DNA from: Lentinus brumalis
Taxonomy: Eukaryota > Basidiomycota > Agaricomycetes > Polyporales > Polyporaceae
Direction of reading: 5' to 3'
Length of the DNA: 64,000 nucleotides
NCBI GenBank assembly: GCA_001792895.1
Contig: MARA01000058.1
Coordinates: 1-64,000, forward strand
Under the pieces are notes generated by a model that searched no databases, had not been told where the DNA came from, and saw nothing but the letters and a program-made list of their open reading frames with translations. The position numbers and the translations under genes were made by a program. Of the stretch, positions 46,637-57,370 are shown piece by piece (the stretch's first letter is position 1; each line of letters opens with the position of its first letter).

Positions 46637-47752
46637 GGGTCTAACGGAGCACCCAAGCATGACGACGTAATTGCTTTGAACCTCATGCCTCCGCCTTTCA
46701 AACTTATTCCAACCGAGGACTGCTTCTACTCACGCCCCCATTCCTCCTGTCAACCATCGACCACCTTGAACCTGTAGCAGCTCTGACTTTGACGTCGGCG
46801 CCGACATCCACGCAAAGGTCTTTGGGCTTGGTGCCGTGATTCGACGGCCATTGCTTGTCACCGCTGGGGTCAGCTGAGGTCTCGCAATCCATGCGACGTC
46901 TCGCGTCTCTCTGCGTTGGTACTTTCAAACACCCGGCGCCGACTATCACCGGTCAGATTAAGTAGATACCTCTCGGCTCAGGTGCCTTCACGGCACATAC
47001 ATACACGTCGAGGGCGTGTTCGCCTACTCAGGCTTCAAACCTGACAATTCTTCCCATCACTTGTCAAGCAAGATTGACATTGGTTAGCACCGGAGGCGTG
47101 TAGCAGCGGCTCGCAAACGCCCTCCCGGTCCACCCTGCACCAACCTTCACATCTCTTGAACGCTCATCTGGTGCGCATATAAGAGCAGTCTCGAGACCGG
47201 TGATGTCCCCAGGCACTCAGCTACATTTGTCTACGGTGCGCATTCAGCCTTGCAACGCCCTCCCGACGACGCTGACGATCGCTGTAGCTCACGACCACCA
47301 CAAGCACTCTCATCATCTTTCCAAACCCCTCCACGAAGTAATAACCGTACGCCGTCTCCGAATAGCATCCTCCGCCTCCGATGGGCTGACCCATAGCGCA
47401 TTTTATCCCTGCAGATGGGTGCCATCATCGTCGTCAACAACTCCTCGAGTCCCATCCAGGTGTTCGTCTCCAAGTACTCGAACAGCAACGGCAACGACGA
47501 TTGGTTCACGATCGCCGCCGGCAAGCGCGACTCCTGGTCGCGCAACGGCTGGGAGCTCGTCGCGTTCAAGAACGCCAACGACACGAACCGCGCGGGCAAG
47601 TATGTGCCCGTCGACACCGAAGTCGTCTTCACCGACCTCGCGCACATCACTGTCAACTGAAGGGCTTACCGGGAGCGTTGTTTGTCGCTGTCAAGTAATG
47701 AGCCCCGGCGGAGATATGGATTGATCGTTACTCTGTCATCGTTGTTGTTCAC
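46637..47752 (+). repeat. Inverted segmental duplication, arm A
   Basis: This segment matches 52425-53690 in reverse complement with many substitutions and a few indels. Shared blocks include GAGGACTGCT near 46720, CTCACGCCCCCATTCCTCCT near 46733, ATTGGTTAGCACCGGAG near 47080, GCGGCTCGCAAACGCCCTCC near 47105, GAACGCTCATCTGGT near 47158, the whole small gene, and the stretch after its stop (GCCCCGGCGGAGA near 47703). Confidence 0.88.
47415..47660 (+). CDS. Small orphan protein, 81 residues, copy A
   Basis: Compact protein starting MGAIIVVNNSSSPIQVFVS and containing WFTIAAGKRDSW, WELVAFKN and a C-terminal VVFTDLAHITV. It has no Cys, signal peptide or membrane segment; alternating hydrophobic residues suggest a small beta-sandwich. 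Similar ~80-residue proteins occur, as I recall, in Agaricomycetes without known function. Compared with copy B, the protein differs at only about seven positions (for example IQ/VQ, DD/DE, AAG/APG, SRN/ARN), far fewer than expected from the divergence of the surrounding DNA, which points to purifying selection. The ATG directly follows CTGCAG, a good 3' splice site, so a 5' UTR intron is likely. A TATAA-like ATATAA lies near 47178. Confidence 0.85.
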   Translation: MGAIIVVNNSSSPIQVFVSKYSNSNGNDDWFTIAAGKRDSWSRNGWELVAFKNANDTNRAGKYVPVDTEVVFTDLAHITVN

Positions 47753-48155
47753 GGTCTATATCACGAATGAATGCTACGAGTCACGACGTTTCATGAAGAT
47801 TGGATTGTATGAGAGAAAGGAAACGACTATGACTACAGATGTGAAGTCCAACACGGAGCCGATAAGTATATGGCGATCGTGGACCGGTCCCCGGAACAAA
47901 AAGCAACAGAAAGCGAACGACGACTCTAAACTATGCAAAGGAGACACTGGAGATCTACGTGGGTGATTAGAGTGCTGTAGGGAAAATGGACTGTGAAGTG
48001 TATGATGTATGATGGCTCGGCGCATTCTAGGGATGATGTTCTCTAGATCGTGAGTTGCAGAGGAAGAGACACTGATGGTGTGGAGAGCCGATGGGAGGAA
48101 CCGAGAGAGATAAGGGAACGTGAGGACAATGGTGAGAAGGTCGAAGATGGGGGAA
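47661..48155. other. Intergenic between convergent genes
   Basis: The first ~90 bases still belong to the duplicated segment. Beyond that I see no gene. Confidence 0.5.
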
Positions 48156-50203
48156 TTACACCACGGCACGTTTTGAGCGCGCACGGATGGCGCGGCCGTA
48201 GCGGTAGAAGAGGAACGGAATCGGCACCATGGCCAACGAGATGAAGCCCCACGTCGACGCCGCCCAGCCGTTGCCGAGGTTGTGGTACATGGCGGTGATG
48301 AACAGCGGCATCGCGGCGCCCGAGCCCGAACGGATGACGGTCTTCGCCGCAAGAGCAGACGCGACGTAGCCCGGGAAGGCGTCGATGAGGTACGCGTTGG
48401 CGGAGAAGTAGATGATGACCATGCCGAAGCCGAAGGGGATGCCCGACGACACGGGCCCGACCCAGTTGCCGCCTCCGGGCATGACCGTGGGGGACTCGTC
48501 CAGCCGAAGATGAAGAGCGAAACGGGCACGAACGCGGCACCGATCATCATACCGGGCAGACGGTCCTCGGGGTCGGCGCGGCCGCCCTTCTCGGCTGCGC
48601 GGGCAAGGTAGTCTCGCTCGATGCGGGGCGTGACGAAGAGCGCGATTGCGACGCCGATGAGGACGGAACAGAACGTGAGGCCGACCATGCCGTCGTTCCA
48701 GCGGTAGTACTCGCCGAAGACGACGGGGAAGCTGAAGAAGAACGCGTAGAGGAGACCGTAGATGAGGGCGATGTACAAGCTCATGAGGAGCAGGATGGGT
48801 TCAGTGATGATCATCTCTGTGGAGTATGTGAGCAACTGAGCATGAGCTACGTGAGTAGTTACGACTTACGGAATGGACGGAGGAGCGTCTCAGTCAAAAT
48901 CTGGCTGAGCGACGCCCTGAATAACTCCTGCTCGGTGGTGATGGTATCGTCGCCCAATTCCTTGCGCAGACGTTGCGCACGCTTGCGAAGGATCGTGGGT
49001 GCGTAGGTCTCGGGGATGGTACACGTGAAGAGTGTGACGACACCTGCGAAGATCATGTTCACCCATATTATCCATCGCCAGCCGATGTTCTCGCCGACGA
49101 AGCCGCCAACAATAGGACCGAGAACGGGGCCGCCGTAAGGAGCAGCCGCGAATAGAGCGATCGCGAGACCACGCTCGTTGTTATCCCAAACGTCGGAGAT
49201 AGTACCGCCCGCGAGCGTTAGGGGCGCTGACGCAAAGAGGCCACAGAAGAACCGACAGATAAGGAGAGTCTCGATGTTCTTCGCGACGGCACATGGGATG
49301 TTGAAGATGACGTAGATCATACTGGGGATAATCCAGACTGGTCGCCGACCGTACAGCTCGCTCTAAGACCTCATTAGCCTTGCACCAACCAGACGATGAT
49401 CGCAAACACTCACCAATGGTGACCAAGCAAGAGGGCCAATACCGAACCCAACGACCATGAGCGAAACACTCAGTGCCGTGACCACTTCGCCAACGCCGAA
49501 CTCCGCTTCGATGTCGCGGAAGTCACCAGTGATAACGGCGCTAGCGAACGCCACTTGGACGACAGCGATGGCGCAGACAGCGGTGATATCTGAAGATTGG
49601 AGGGAAAGCGTCAGCAAGTCATTACGCAGCAATGACAGAGGATGTAGACGTACACCACCGATAGAGCGACGACCAGTTCCGAGGATCTTCTGAATCGCCT
49701 TCCTTCCATGTCACCAGCTTCATCTGCTTGAGCTCGCGCGCCTTCTCAGGGTCGGCGAGAGCTTGAGGTAACCGGAAGACATGTGAGGGTACGGGACGCA
49801 ATGCGAGGTCGGCAGGCAGGAAACCAGTATCTGAAACCGCACGATACTCGTTCGTGAAACCACCCCGGTTGGTATCGGTGGTCCCGAAGGGGAAGGAAAT
49901 ATCAGGACGGCCATCGTCGTGCGACTCGTGTGTACGAGTGCGGGTCAGGGTGAGGTCGCGGTCGCGTCTGAGCCCGTCGGGGAACGTGATGTGTGGTTGA
50001 TTGGGAGCATGTGCGTTGTCGTGTCCGTGCATGGGTTTGGGCTCGTGGGACGCGCCATGGACATCCTCGGGAACGGCTATTGTAGAAGTCTCGCTATGAG
50101 GCATGGAGGGGGCGGAATTAGGGGAGGGAGCCATTACGGGCGTCGGGCGGGAGGTAGAAAAGGGAAGGGGGCGTGAGAGAGAATGGAGATGTGGGAGCTC
50201 CAT
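48156..50203 (-). CDS. MFS drug:H+ antiporter (DHA1-like), single frameshift
   Basis: Twelve-helix major facilitator of the fungal multidrug/polyamine group. The long polar N-terminus (about 180 residues, His/Pro/Asp-rich) ends in DPRNWSSLYRW, the family's entry motif. Conserved parts: GPLAWSPLSELYGRRPVWI (motif A region), LICRFFCGLFASAPLTLAGG, GPVLGPIVGGFVGENIGWRW (antiporter motif C), and in the second half FSANAYLIDAFPGYVASALA. The first intron near 49650 joins YRWYITAVCA in frame. Within the loop after FIFGWTSPP the frame shifts by one at a five-G run (48489-48493, plus strand), then continues with VMPGGGNWVGPVSSG in the next frame. No splice sites explain this. One base lost or gained in the run would restore a full-length carrier, so assembly error is as likely as a mutation. 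Start at 50203 or at ATG 50134. Confidence 0.85.
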
Positions 50204-51401
50204 CCTTATATACCACAGTGCCTACGGAGGCCTACGGGGGCGGAGAGGGTCTTCGGAAACACAGGGAAGGAGATAGTAGGAGTTACGTTGGCGCCGACAT
50301 GACTTGCGGCCGAGTCTGGACATGTCTCCGCCGACTCCTCACGACGGTATCGGCGATTTGGTGCGCGATAGGCTTTCTCTCCGACAACATGGTGAGATCA
50401 CGGAAGGAATTTCAACGCTCGGAAGGCGACCGACGTCCGTCTCTAGTCCGAAAGCTGGACCTGCGATGGGCGCATCCCGTTCAATTCCGTGCCTCTCCTG
50501 AGAGCTGAGAAGAATAAATACCTGCGAGCCCTTTACGCTGCGACTACGTCTGTTGTGTATGCTGCGCGATGTGTATGCGTGATCCCGACATGCCATGATT
50601 TCTGATGTCGAGCGTTGGGGTTTTTTTGTGGACGAGATTCGGGAAGCGAAGTTCACAAGCGCCGAAGAACCGGAAGAATGCGCGGGCGGTTACGGAACAC
50701 GACTGCCGTATATGGGAATGTTTATAAACCCACTGGCACTTGCAGCGGCCTGGACGTGCTCTCACCAACTCGAGGCTCATCAAGGCTCATTGACTGATTT
50801 ATTACCATTCTTGTTATCCTCAGGCCCTCGATGACTCGGACAGTTCTGTATAAGAATCACCTCGTACCGAGGCACACTCCCGTATCAGCTGTCTTGCTCG
50901 TAAGTTGATCCGACTCCTACTAGAATTTTTCCAAGCCTGCGATACATATAATAGACTCGGCGAACTCCTCGAGACCGCAATGGAGCGCGATGTCCTATCC
51001 TTGATCTCTGGAGTTGAACGGAACCAAATCGCGCAAGGCGATCTCCAGGCACGGAACGTCCTTCCGAGGACAGAAAGCTGTGCTCCTTTCCAGTGCTTTC
51101 TCTGCCGATCGAGGAGTCGAACCAGGTCGAACCTCTCGGTCGGGAGGCGTACTTACCTATGTACTTACGCCCGCTGGTGGTGGCTAAGTCGGCAGGTGAG
51201 TCGGAGGGAGGGCCCACAGTGCATTCCGCTTGCGAGGCCCGTTGAAATTCATTGCGCGCTCTCACCTAAGCCCTTCGGAGGTACTTCTCAATGCAGTAGG
51301 CAGCGTCAATTTATGGACGGGCTGTACGGCATCGCCGGGACCAGAAGTCGTTCAAAGTTCAACTCTCACCGCGCTGTAGACGGCTTCGTCCCATCCACAC
51401 C
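50204..51401. other. Divergent intergenic region, no gene seen
   Basis: Nearly 1.2 kb between the transporter and the DUF1963-like gene. Frames at 50595-50834 and 50905-51426 lack motifs and starts in good context. It presumably holds both promoters. Confidence 0.5.
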
Positions 51402-52309
51402 ATGCCCGAGGCCAACGATCTCGTAACACCATACTTCCCCGTCTACTCAACCCCGGCCGAGGGTGCCGCGATTCACATCCTGGACCCCACCATCTCCGCT
51501 ATCTTTGGAGGAGCCAATCCCGTCCTTCTCCCCGGAGAGGCATGGCCCCGCTGCGGGGTATGCAACTCGCACCTCATCCCATACATCCAGATCAACGTCT
51601 CTTCCCCACAAACCCCGTCTGAATTCCGCCAGAAGGTCTCTGTCCGGCCCGAGGCCGGCCACAGCGTGCTCCTCCAAGTGTTCGTGTGCGCGGAGGACGA
51701 GAACGCCGTCTGCTTCCAAGAAGCGATTGTGGGCGCAGACGACTCTGCGTGTCTCGTGCGAGTCATCCAGATCGCGTCCCCGAGCACCAACAATGATGCT
51801 CAGCAGGCAGCGCGGGCAGAGATGGGCGAGGATAGGTTCTTCGTGCAAGAACGTGTCGTCACTGGTTGGACGGCGGGCAGGCCTGAGGTAGCGGATGCTA
51901 CGAATGACGACGACGGACTTGAAGAGCTTCGCATCAATCACGCTCCAGCTCCCGGCCTGAAGCTCCTTGGCAGTCCAGTTCGGGGTACGTTGGCGTAGAT
52001 CATACGTACTATCCAGACCTCTACTGACGTCGATCTGCAGACGGCGATAACTACAGCACCGCTCGCGAAGGGTGTACAGGGTCCTCCTCGGGGAACGACG
52101 GTGATGGTGTCGCCGAAGAAGAACACTACGAATGGCGCTGCTTGCTGCAGCTCGGGACCAGCACCGAAGAAGGCGCTCCGGTGAGTACAATTCCTCGGTG
52201 CTCCCATGGAAGGTACACGGAATTGACACAGGCATGCCGCAGCTATGCGTCGTTGGTAACACCTGGATTAATCAGTGCATCCGACACCCTGAAGTCCTTG
52301 CGATGGTAA
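51402..52309 (+). CDS. DUF1963/YwqG-like protein
   Basis: The N-terminal half shows the YwqG-like pattern: FGGANPVLLPGEAWPRCGVC, SHLIPYIQINV, HSVLLQVFVCAEDENAVCF. The second half has RVVTGWTAGRPEV and APGLKLLGSP, then WRCLLQLGTS, again as in this family. Function is unknown; bacterial members are suspected ligand binders. Exons 51402-51984, 52041-52180 and 52232-52309 keep frame, giving 266 residues. The last exon is uncertain: the neighbouring frame, open to 52326, also looks protein-like but would need a different acceptor. Four Cys in CxxC-like pairs may bind metal. It lies between the arms of the inverted duplication. Confidence 0.65.
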
Positions 52310-52424
52310 TCGGGGGTGATTGGTGACCGGTCATGTATTTCCATCGGTGATTTGGCCGCCGTACATCACGCACATGCACTGGCGGGAAATAATCAGGACG
52401 AACTACGATTTCCGTGACGTCAGC

Positions 52425-53690
52425 GAAATACAGCAACGGTGACAGTAATGACCAAGCCATCTCTCCGCCGGGGCCCACTACTTCACAGCGACGAATCACG
52501 CTCCCGGGGAGCCCTTCAGTTGACGGTGATGTGCGCGAGGTCGGTGAAGACGACCTCGGTGTCGACGGGCACGTACTTGCCCGCGCGGTTCGTGTCGTTG
52601 GCGTTCTTGAACGCGACGAGCTCCCAGCCGTTGCGCGCCCAGGAGTCACGCTTGCCGGGCGCGATCGTGAACCACTCGTCGCTGCCGTTGCTGTTCGAGT
52701 ACTTGGAGACGAACACCTGGACGGGGCTCGAGGAGCTGTTGACGACGATGATGGCACCCATCTGCAAGGGCAGAATGCGCCGTGGATCAGCCAACAGGGA
52801 GCTAATGATGCGGTACGGAGTCGGCGTACGGTTATGACTTTGTGGAGGGGTTCGGAAAGACGATGAGAGTGCTTTGTGGTGGAGGACGTGAGCTAGAGCG
52901 ATCGTCAGCGTCGTCGGGAGAGCGTCGCAAGTCTGATTGCATACCGTAGACGAATAGTTGATTGTCTGAGGACCTATTCAGGCTTGAGACGAGCCTTATA
53001 TGCGAACCAGATGAGCGTTCACGAGACGTGTAGGTAGGTGTAGGTGGACCAGGAGGGCGTTTGCGAGCCGCTGTTACACGTCTCCGGTGCTAACCAATGT
53101 CAATCTTGCTTGACAGATGATGGGAAGGATTGTCAATTATGAAGCTTGACACTTTACTAGGCGAACACGCCCTCGCTGTGCACGTAGGCACCTAGATCCC
53201 GCCGTCTGACCCAGCTAGCTGCGGATGAGGTACGTATTGCTCGCAAGGCACTGAGTCTGACCAGGAATAGTCAGTTCCGGATCGTCTCAATGTCAATTAT
53301 GCAAGTCGAGCACGTACAAAGACGCGCGACATCCGATTCCCAGTGATTGCGAGACCTTACTTACTGGCGGCTGACCCTGCGGTGACACTGACAGGTAAAG
53401 GCCGTCGAATCACGGTGCCACAGGTCGCAATCGGCACCTTCAGGGTGCTAGTAGTGGAAGCCGATCGAGCTCGAAGACCGTGTTATCAGCCTGCGCGGAT
53501 GTCGGCGTGGATGTCAGTGTCAGAGCTGCTACAGGTCACGGTGGCCTGTGGTTGACAGGAGGAATGGGGGCGTGAGTAGGAGCAGTCCTCGATTTGAATA
53601 GATTTGAATGGCGAAGGCATGAGGTTCAGAGCAATTACGTGGGCTTCATTTTCCTCACAGTTGCTTGAGCTGGGACAGGCCTGGACAAGG
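52425..53690 (-). repeat. Inverted segmental duplication, arm B
   Basis: Reverse-complement copy of 46637-47752. It contains an extra ~100 bases upstream of the promoter (about 53420-53500) that arm A lacks. Homology runs from about 300 bases upstream of the shared ATTGGTTAGCACCGGAG block to about 90 bases past the stop codon of the small gene. Confidence 0.88.
52516..52761 (-). CDS. Small orphan protein, 81 residues, copy B
   Basis: Paralogue of copy A at 47415-47660, same length, in opposite orientation. It starts MGAIIVVNSSSSPVQVFVS and ends VFTDLAHITVN. An in-frame ATG 33 bases upstream (52794) would add MADPRRILPLQ, but the sequence just before 52761 is TTGCAG, a splice acceptor conserved in both copies, so the shorter start with a 5' UTR intron is preferred. 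An ATATAA lies upstream near 53000. Both copies look intact. Function unknown. Confidence 0.83.
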   Translation of the reverse strand: MGAIIVVNSSSSPVQVFVSKYSNSNGSDEWFTIAPGKRDSWARNGWELVAFKNANDTNRAGKYVPVDTEVVFTDLAHITVN

Positions 53691-54493
53691 GTCATTTCAT
53701 ACTAGCGCGCGAATGTTGGTTAGTATCACCCTGCAAGACATGGAGCGATCGGAATTGCACGCGAACCTTCGGCAAAGTACGTACATAGATCCCTCGGTGA
53801 CTTGTCCGAAGTAGGCCAAACCACCGAAATTGCTGCATCTCAACATCCTACCGTCTTATTCGGTGCGACAGGTCCGATCGATAGTACTGAGTCCTAGTAG
53901 CAGCCTACCGGAATAGGTCCACGGCAGTCCGAGCGTAGGACGACCCCCGCGTTGAGCCACTGTAAGGAATTAGTTGCACAGTCGCAGACAAGGTAGAACA
54001 TGTAGGGAGAAGGGTTCGTGCACAAAAACTTGACCTCGTGATGGTCAGTATTAAGAAGCGACACCAGCGCTTCGCGTCGCTGCTGTCCCTTGCCCGGAGA
54101 CCGCCACAACCTGCCACAACCGGCGACCGGAGTGACGCCACCAGTCCGCTCCCACAGTACGACGGAGCGACGAAGGTATATGTACATGTTCACATCCTCT
54201 GATATCGGACTCGCACTGGCATGACGTACATACTTACTGAACTACAGCGGTAGGGCATCGCGACCCGAAACGCTGGAGGGGGTCGACGACGGGTCTATCG
54301 ACTTTAGATCGACATGCAGTCTTGGTATCTGTACGTGCTAGTAATGCTGGAACAGTTGTCTGGTAGCTAAGGCACACATTGACAGCGTCAACATTGATAA
54401 GAAGCAGGTCAACTCCTACCGTGGGCCGCACCAAGTGAACTGGTTTTGCGCGCGAGGCGACGATGAGCAGCCCTGCCGGAGCATCTTCCCACC
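53691..54493. other. Intergenic, no gene seen
   Basis: Short overlapping frames on the minus strand (53894-54193, 54234-54434) carry no motif. Nothing else is recognised. Confidence 0.5.
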
Positions 54494-54604
54494 GTGTCTG
54501 TCACGGTGAGTTTCTGTTCGGTGAATGTCTGCGCATACTGTGAATTGACGAGGTGGTCGTCCGCGTGTGATAGCCAGGTGGACGTATGGTGCAACTCGGA
54601 TGCC

Positions 54605-55600
54605 ATGGTCGCCCAAACGAGCGCGCTGTTCGTCCTTCCGCCTGAACTCCTGTGCACGGTGTTCTCCGCACTGCACGAGCTACACCACGCGGTTGCCTTC
54701 GCGGTTACTTGCAGGTATCTCCTCTCTGTAGGAAGACAACACATTCTCAGAGCGGAACGGGAGTTCTACGCGCCCTGGGCTGCATGTCGTCTCATCTGTA
54801 TCGGCTCAAAGACCGACCAGGACGATCTTCCGGAGAGCATGCTCACTTCGGAGGAGAGAAATGCAGTGGCTGCATGGTCGGCGAGGGCCTCGGAGTATGC
54901 GGATGGTTCCGGGTCCGAGGATGAGGAGCCCGTGGAGAAGGGATTCCTCGGTTACATCTACAGCCATTACCGACTTGCGCTCTCCCGAGCGTGGACCATG
55001 CACCGGTTCGAAGGCGCCCTCCTCTTGATGGAAGCGATGAAGCAAGATGACGCGCACCATGACCAGCCATCGTGCGCGCACCTCACATATGTGAACGACT
55101 ACGACCTCTTCGACACAGTATTCGGGCTCCATCCAAACCCTATGCACTCTGGGCCACAATCTCTCTCCCTGCGGCCGCAGTATCCTCGCGGAACTCGTGT
55201 GCTGTGTAACCTCTCAAAGGCGGAGTACATCCGAGAGGACGGGATGACTCTGGCTTGGGGGCCGCGGCGAGGAGTCCTCTGGTATCACGTCTTACTGTCG
55301 CTCATCTGTTGGTCGAGCGACCCAGAAAACGGTATGCCTGTGTTAGGAAATCGCGCGAAGTGCGCACTTCGAGGGCGTTGGGCGGGGGACAAGATTTGCA
55401 TGGCGGTTTTTGAACAACTACCGGACCTGGAGCTCGACGCTGCTGGTGGGAGAGACTGGACGGATGTGAGCCGCGATACAGAAGAGCTCTTGCGTGATAT
55501 ATGGGACAGAGTTCAACCACCACTCCTTGCTGACGATTCTGGGCAAGATGTTGTACAATACATGGAGTGGGAGATACGTGGGGATAGGAACCACGAGTAG
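54605..55600 (+). CDS. F-box-like protein, single exon
   Basis: Intronless gene. The ATG at 54605 is preferred because an F-box-like segment follows within ten residues: LFVLPPELLCTVFSALHELH, then VAFAVTCRYLLSVGRQHI. The frame is open upstream to 54494, but that part (MSVTVSFCSVNV) shows no conserved feature. The remainder, about 280 residues, is unlike LRR or WD repeats; it has an acidic patch (DGSGSEDEEPVEKG) and Trp-rich text (GVLWYHVLLSLICWSSD). Single-exon F-box proteins of this type are abundant in Agaricomycetes. It probably serves as a Skp1-dependent adaptor. The stop is at 55598-55600. Confidence 0.8.
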   Translation: MVAQTSALFVLPPELLCTVFSALHELHHAVAFAVTCRYLLSVGRQHILRAEREFYAPWAACRLICIGSKTDQDDLPESMLTSEERNAVAAWSARASEYADGSGSEDEEPVEKGFLGYIYSHYRLALSRAWTMHRFEGALLLMEAMKQDDAHHDQPSCAHLTYVNDYDLFDTVFGLHPNPMHSGPQSLSLRPQYPRGTRVLCNLSKAEYIREDGMTLAWGPRRGVLWYHVLLSLICWSSDPENGMPVLGNRAKCALRGRWAGDKICMAVFEQLPDLELDAAGGRDWTDVSRDTEELLRDIWDRVQPPLLADDSGQDVVQYMEWEIRGDRNHE

Positions 55601-56618
55601 GGGCAATCCAGTCGGGGCATCACTCCACACATAGCGCAAATCAACGTGTTTGACGGTGGTGTTCCCTGTAGTGCACATGAGCGTAAATTCAGGCGCATTC
55701 GGTATCCTTCAATTCAAGTTGGAGGCTACGATCTTCAGTGGACCAGTACGAGATCTCGAATCCTTTGCAAGTTCAACAACTTAAACAACGTCGTCAGGTG
55801 ACGACACGATGGTGCCATGGGCGTCTATATGCCCTTGCCTCCTCGTCTCGACCACGACTTGGCAGCGTGGTCCTCTGGTCCTTTGGTCCTCTGGCCCCCT
55901 GCTTTGACTGCTCTCGCGCTGCGGACACGCGTTGCTATGCCTTTTGCACAGCATGGATCTTTTTGGGACGGCCTCTAGACTGGTACCGACCTTTCATGGT
56001 CGCTCGGACGCATGGCAATTTGCTTTGTACTCGACAATGGAAGATCTTCGGTTCCTGGCAGATAATCTTTTGCGGCTTGTCTACCCATTTGCCTGAAGAG
56101 CAACAGTATCTTACTGTTTGTACGTGGACTACATTCCGTAGAAGTACACTTGAAAGGTGTGTTTATGTTCGCGGGCCCGGGAACAGACGCGTCACTTACC
56201 TTACTTGTCGCGTCACAGATGCGACGCTTTGACGCGCCGAGCGACGCTTTACCCTCCGAAGACGTCGGCACGTCAAAGCGGGCCACCACAATGGGCTGAC
56301 GATGCTTCTCTTTGGCCGCCGCTTTTGCGTGGTCGTTACCCCGCCCTTTCGCTCGCACCCCCCCGTGGGCGTGGATCGTTTCGGAATTCCGGCACATGAT
56401 GTTTGTCTCCGCAATTGTGCCCCCGACCCGACGCTTTTGACGAGGTCACGCATTGGCCCTGTCGACCTTTGTGGACGAGTGGTTTACGATGACGGCCAAG
56501 TATAAATATTGCTGTGGTGAGTCCGCTTTGCCTCACCACTCATACACAGCTCACTATCATACACCTACGCATTCGCCTACTCTACTGTCTTGGTTTTAAT
56601 AACCTTTCTACATCATCA
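55601..56618. other. Intergenic with short TGGTCCTC repeats
   Basis: About 55868-55900 contains three or four imperfect copies of an eight- to nine-base unit TGGTCCTCT. Otherwise frames are short and no gene is recognised. An AAGTATAAATA near 56497 could be the TATA box of the next gene. Confidence 0.5.
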
Positions 56619-57370
56619 ATGTCGTCGATCTTCTTCCACACCAGCCCCCGCGCGGATCAGGTAACCACCTTTTCGGCGTTGAATGGTGCGATCGATTCGT
56701 CCCGCATTTCGACCGGATACCCTGGCAAAGAGAACCGAAATCCCAGCGCGGCTCAGCGTCCCCGGTATACAACCTCTCCGCAAGATCTCAGCGCGACCCG
56801 GCCACGCAATTCCAGGGATTGCGGGGCCGTACTGGCCCGCTTCGTATCTGCAATTCCTGGGCATGGGGGATGGCGCTTCGCGGACATCCGCGCTGGCTGG
56901 AAGACGGACTTTGTTAATCCTGACGGTCCTGCTATCCCGAGTTTGGATCCCCGCAGTCCCGGACTCGAGTTGAGGATTGTGGTGCGTGTATTGCCCTCCC
57001 CAAACCACCCTGTGCTCACTCAACGCTTGCAGTGGCCGGGGTATGCTCACGTCGACGGAACTCGACGGATAAAACTCATGAAGGCTGGCCGTCCTACCAG
57101 CCAGTTCGAGTTGGCGGTGGATATCCTGGACGCGTATGAGGTCTTCGTGGAGGTGAGCATCTATCACGTGGTCGCGTTGGCCAGCAGGCGCTAAATCGGG
57201 CCCTCCAGAAAGCACGACGGGGGTTATTTAACCCTCAGACCCAGGGAGACCTCGCCTGGAAGATACATTCCACTACGTCCATCAAAGACTTCGTACTCGT
57301 CGCTTTGGTGAGCACCGACGCCGAGCACGTCTTGCAGGCGGTCGTCGAGCCTGCTGCACCCCGCCGCTAA
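56619..57370 (+). CDS. Hypothetical protein, 239 residues
   Basis: Two exons (56619-57152, 57185-57370) join in frame; the 32-base intron is short but has GTGAGC and GGCCAG borders. The N-terminal 60 residues are Ser/Thr/Arg-rich. The remainder looks folded: GWRFADIRAGWKTDFVNPD, LRIVVRVLPSPNHPV, LQWPGYAHVDGTRRI, FELAVDILDAYEVFVEQALN and DLAWKIHSTTSIKDFVLVAL. I do not recognise the family. A TATA-like box 120 bases upstream and a pyrimidine-rich leader support expression. It could be a lineage-specific gene. Confidence 0.55.
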
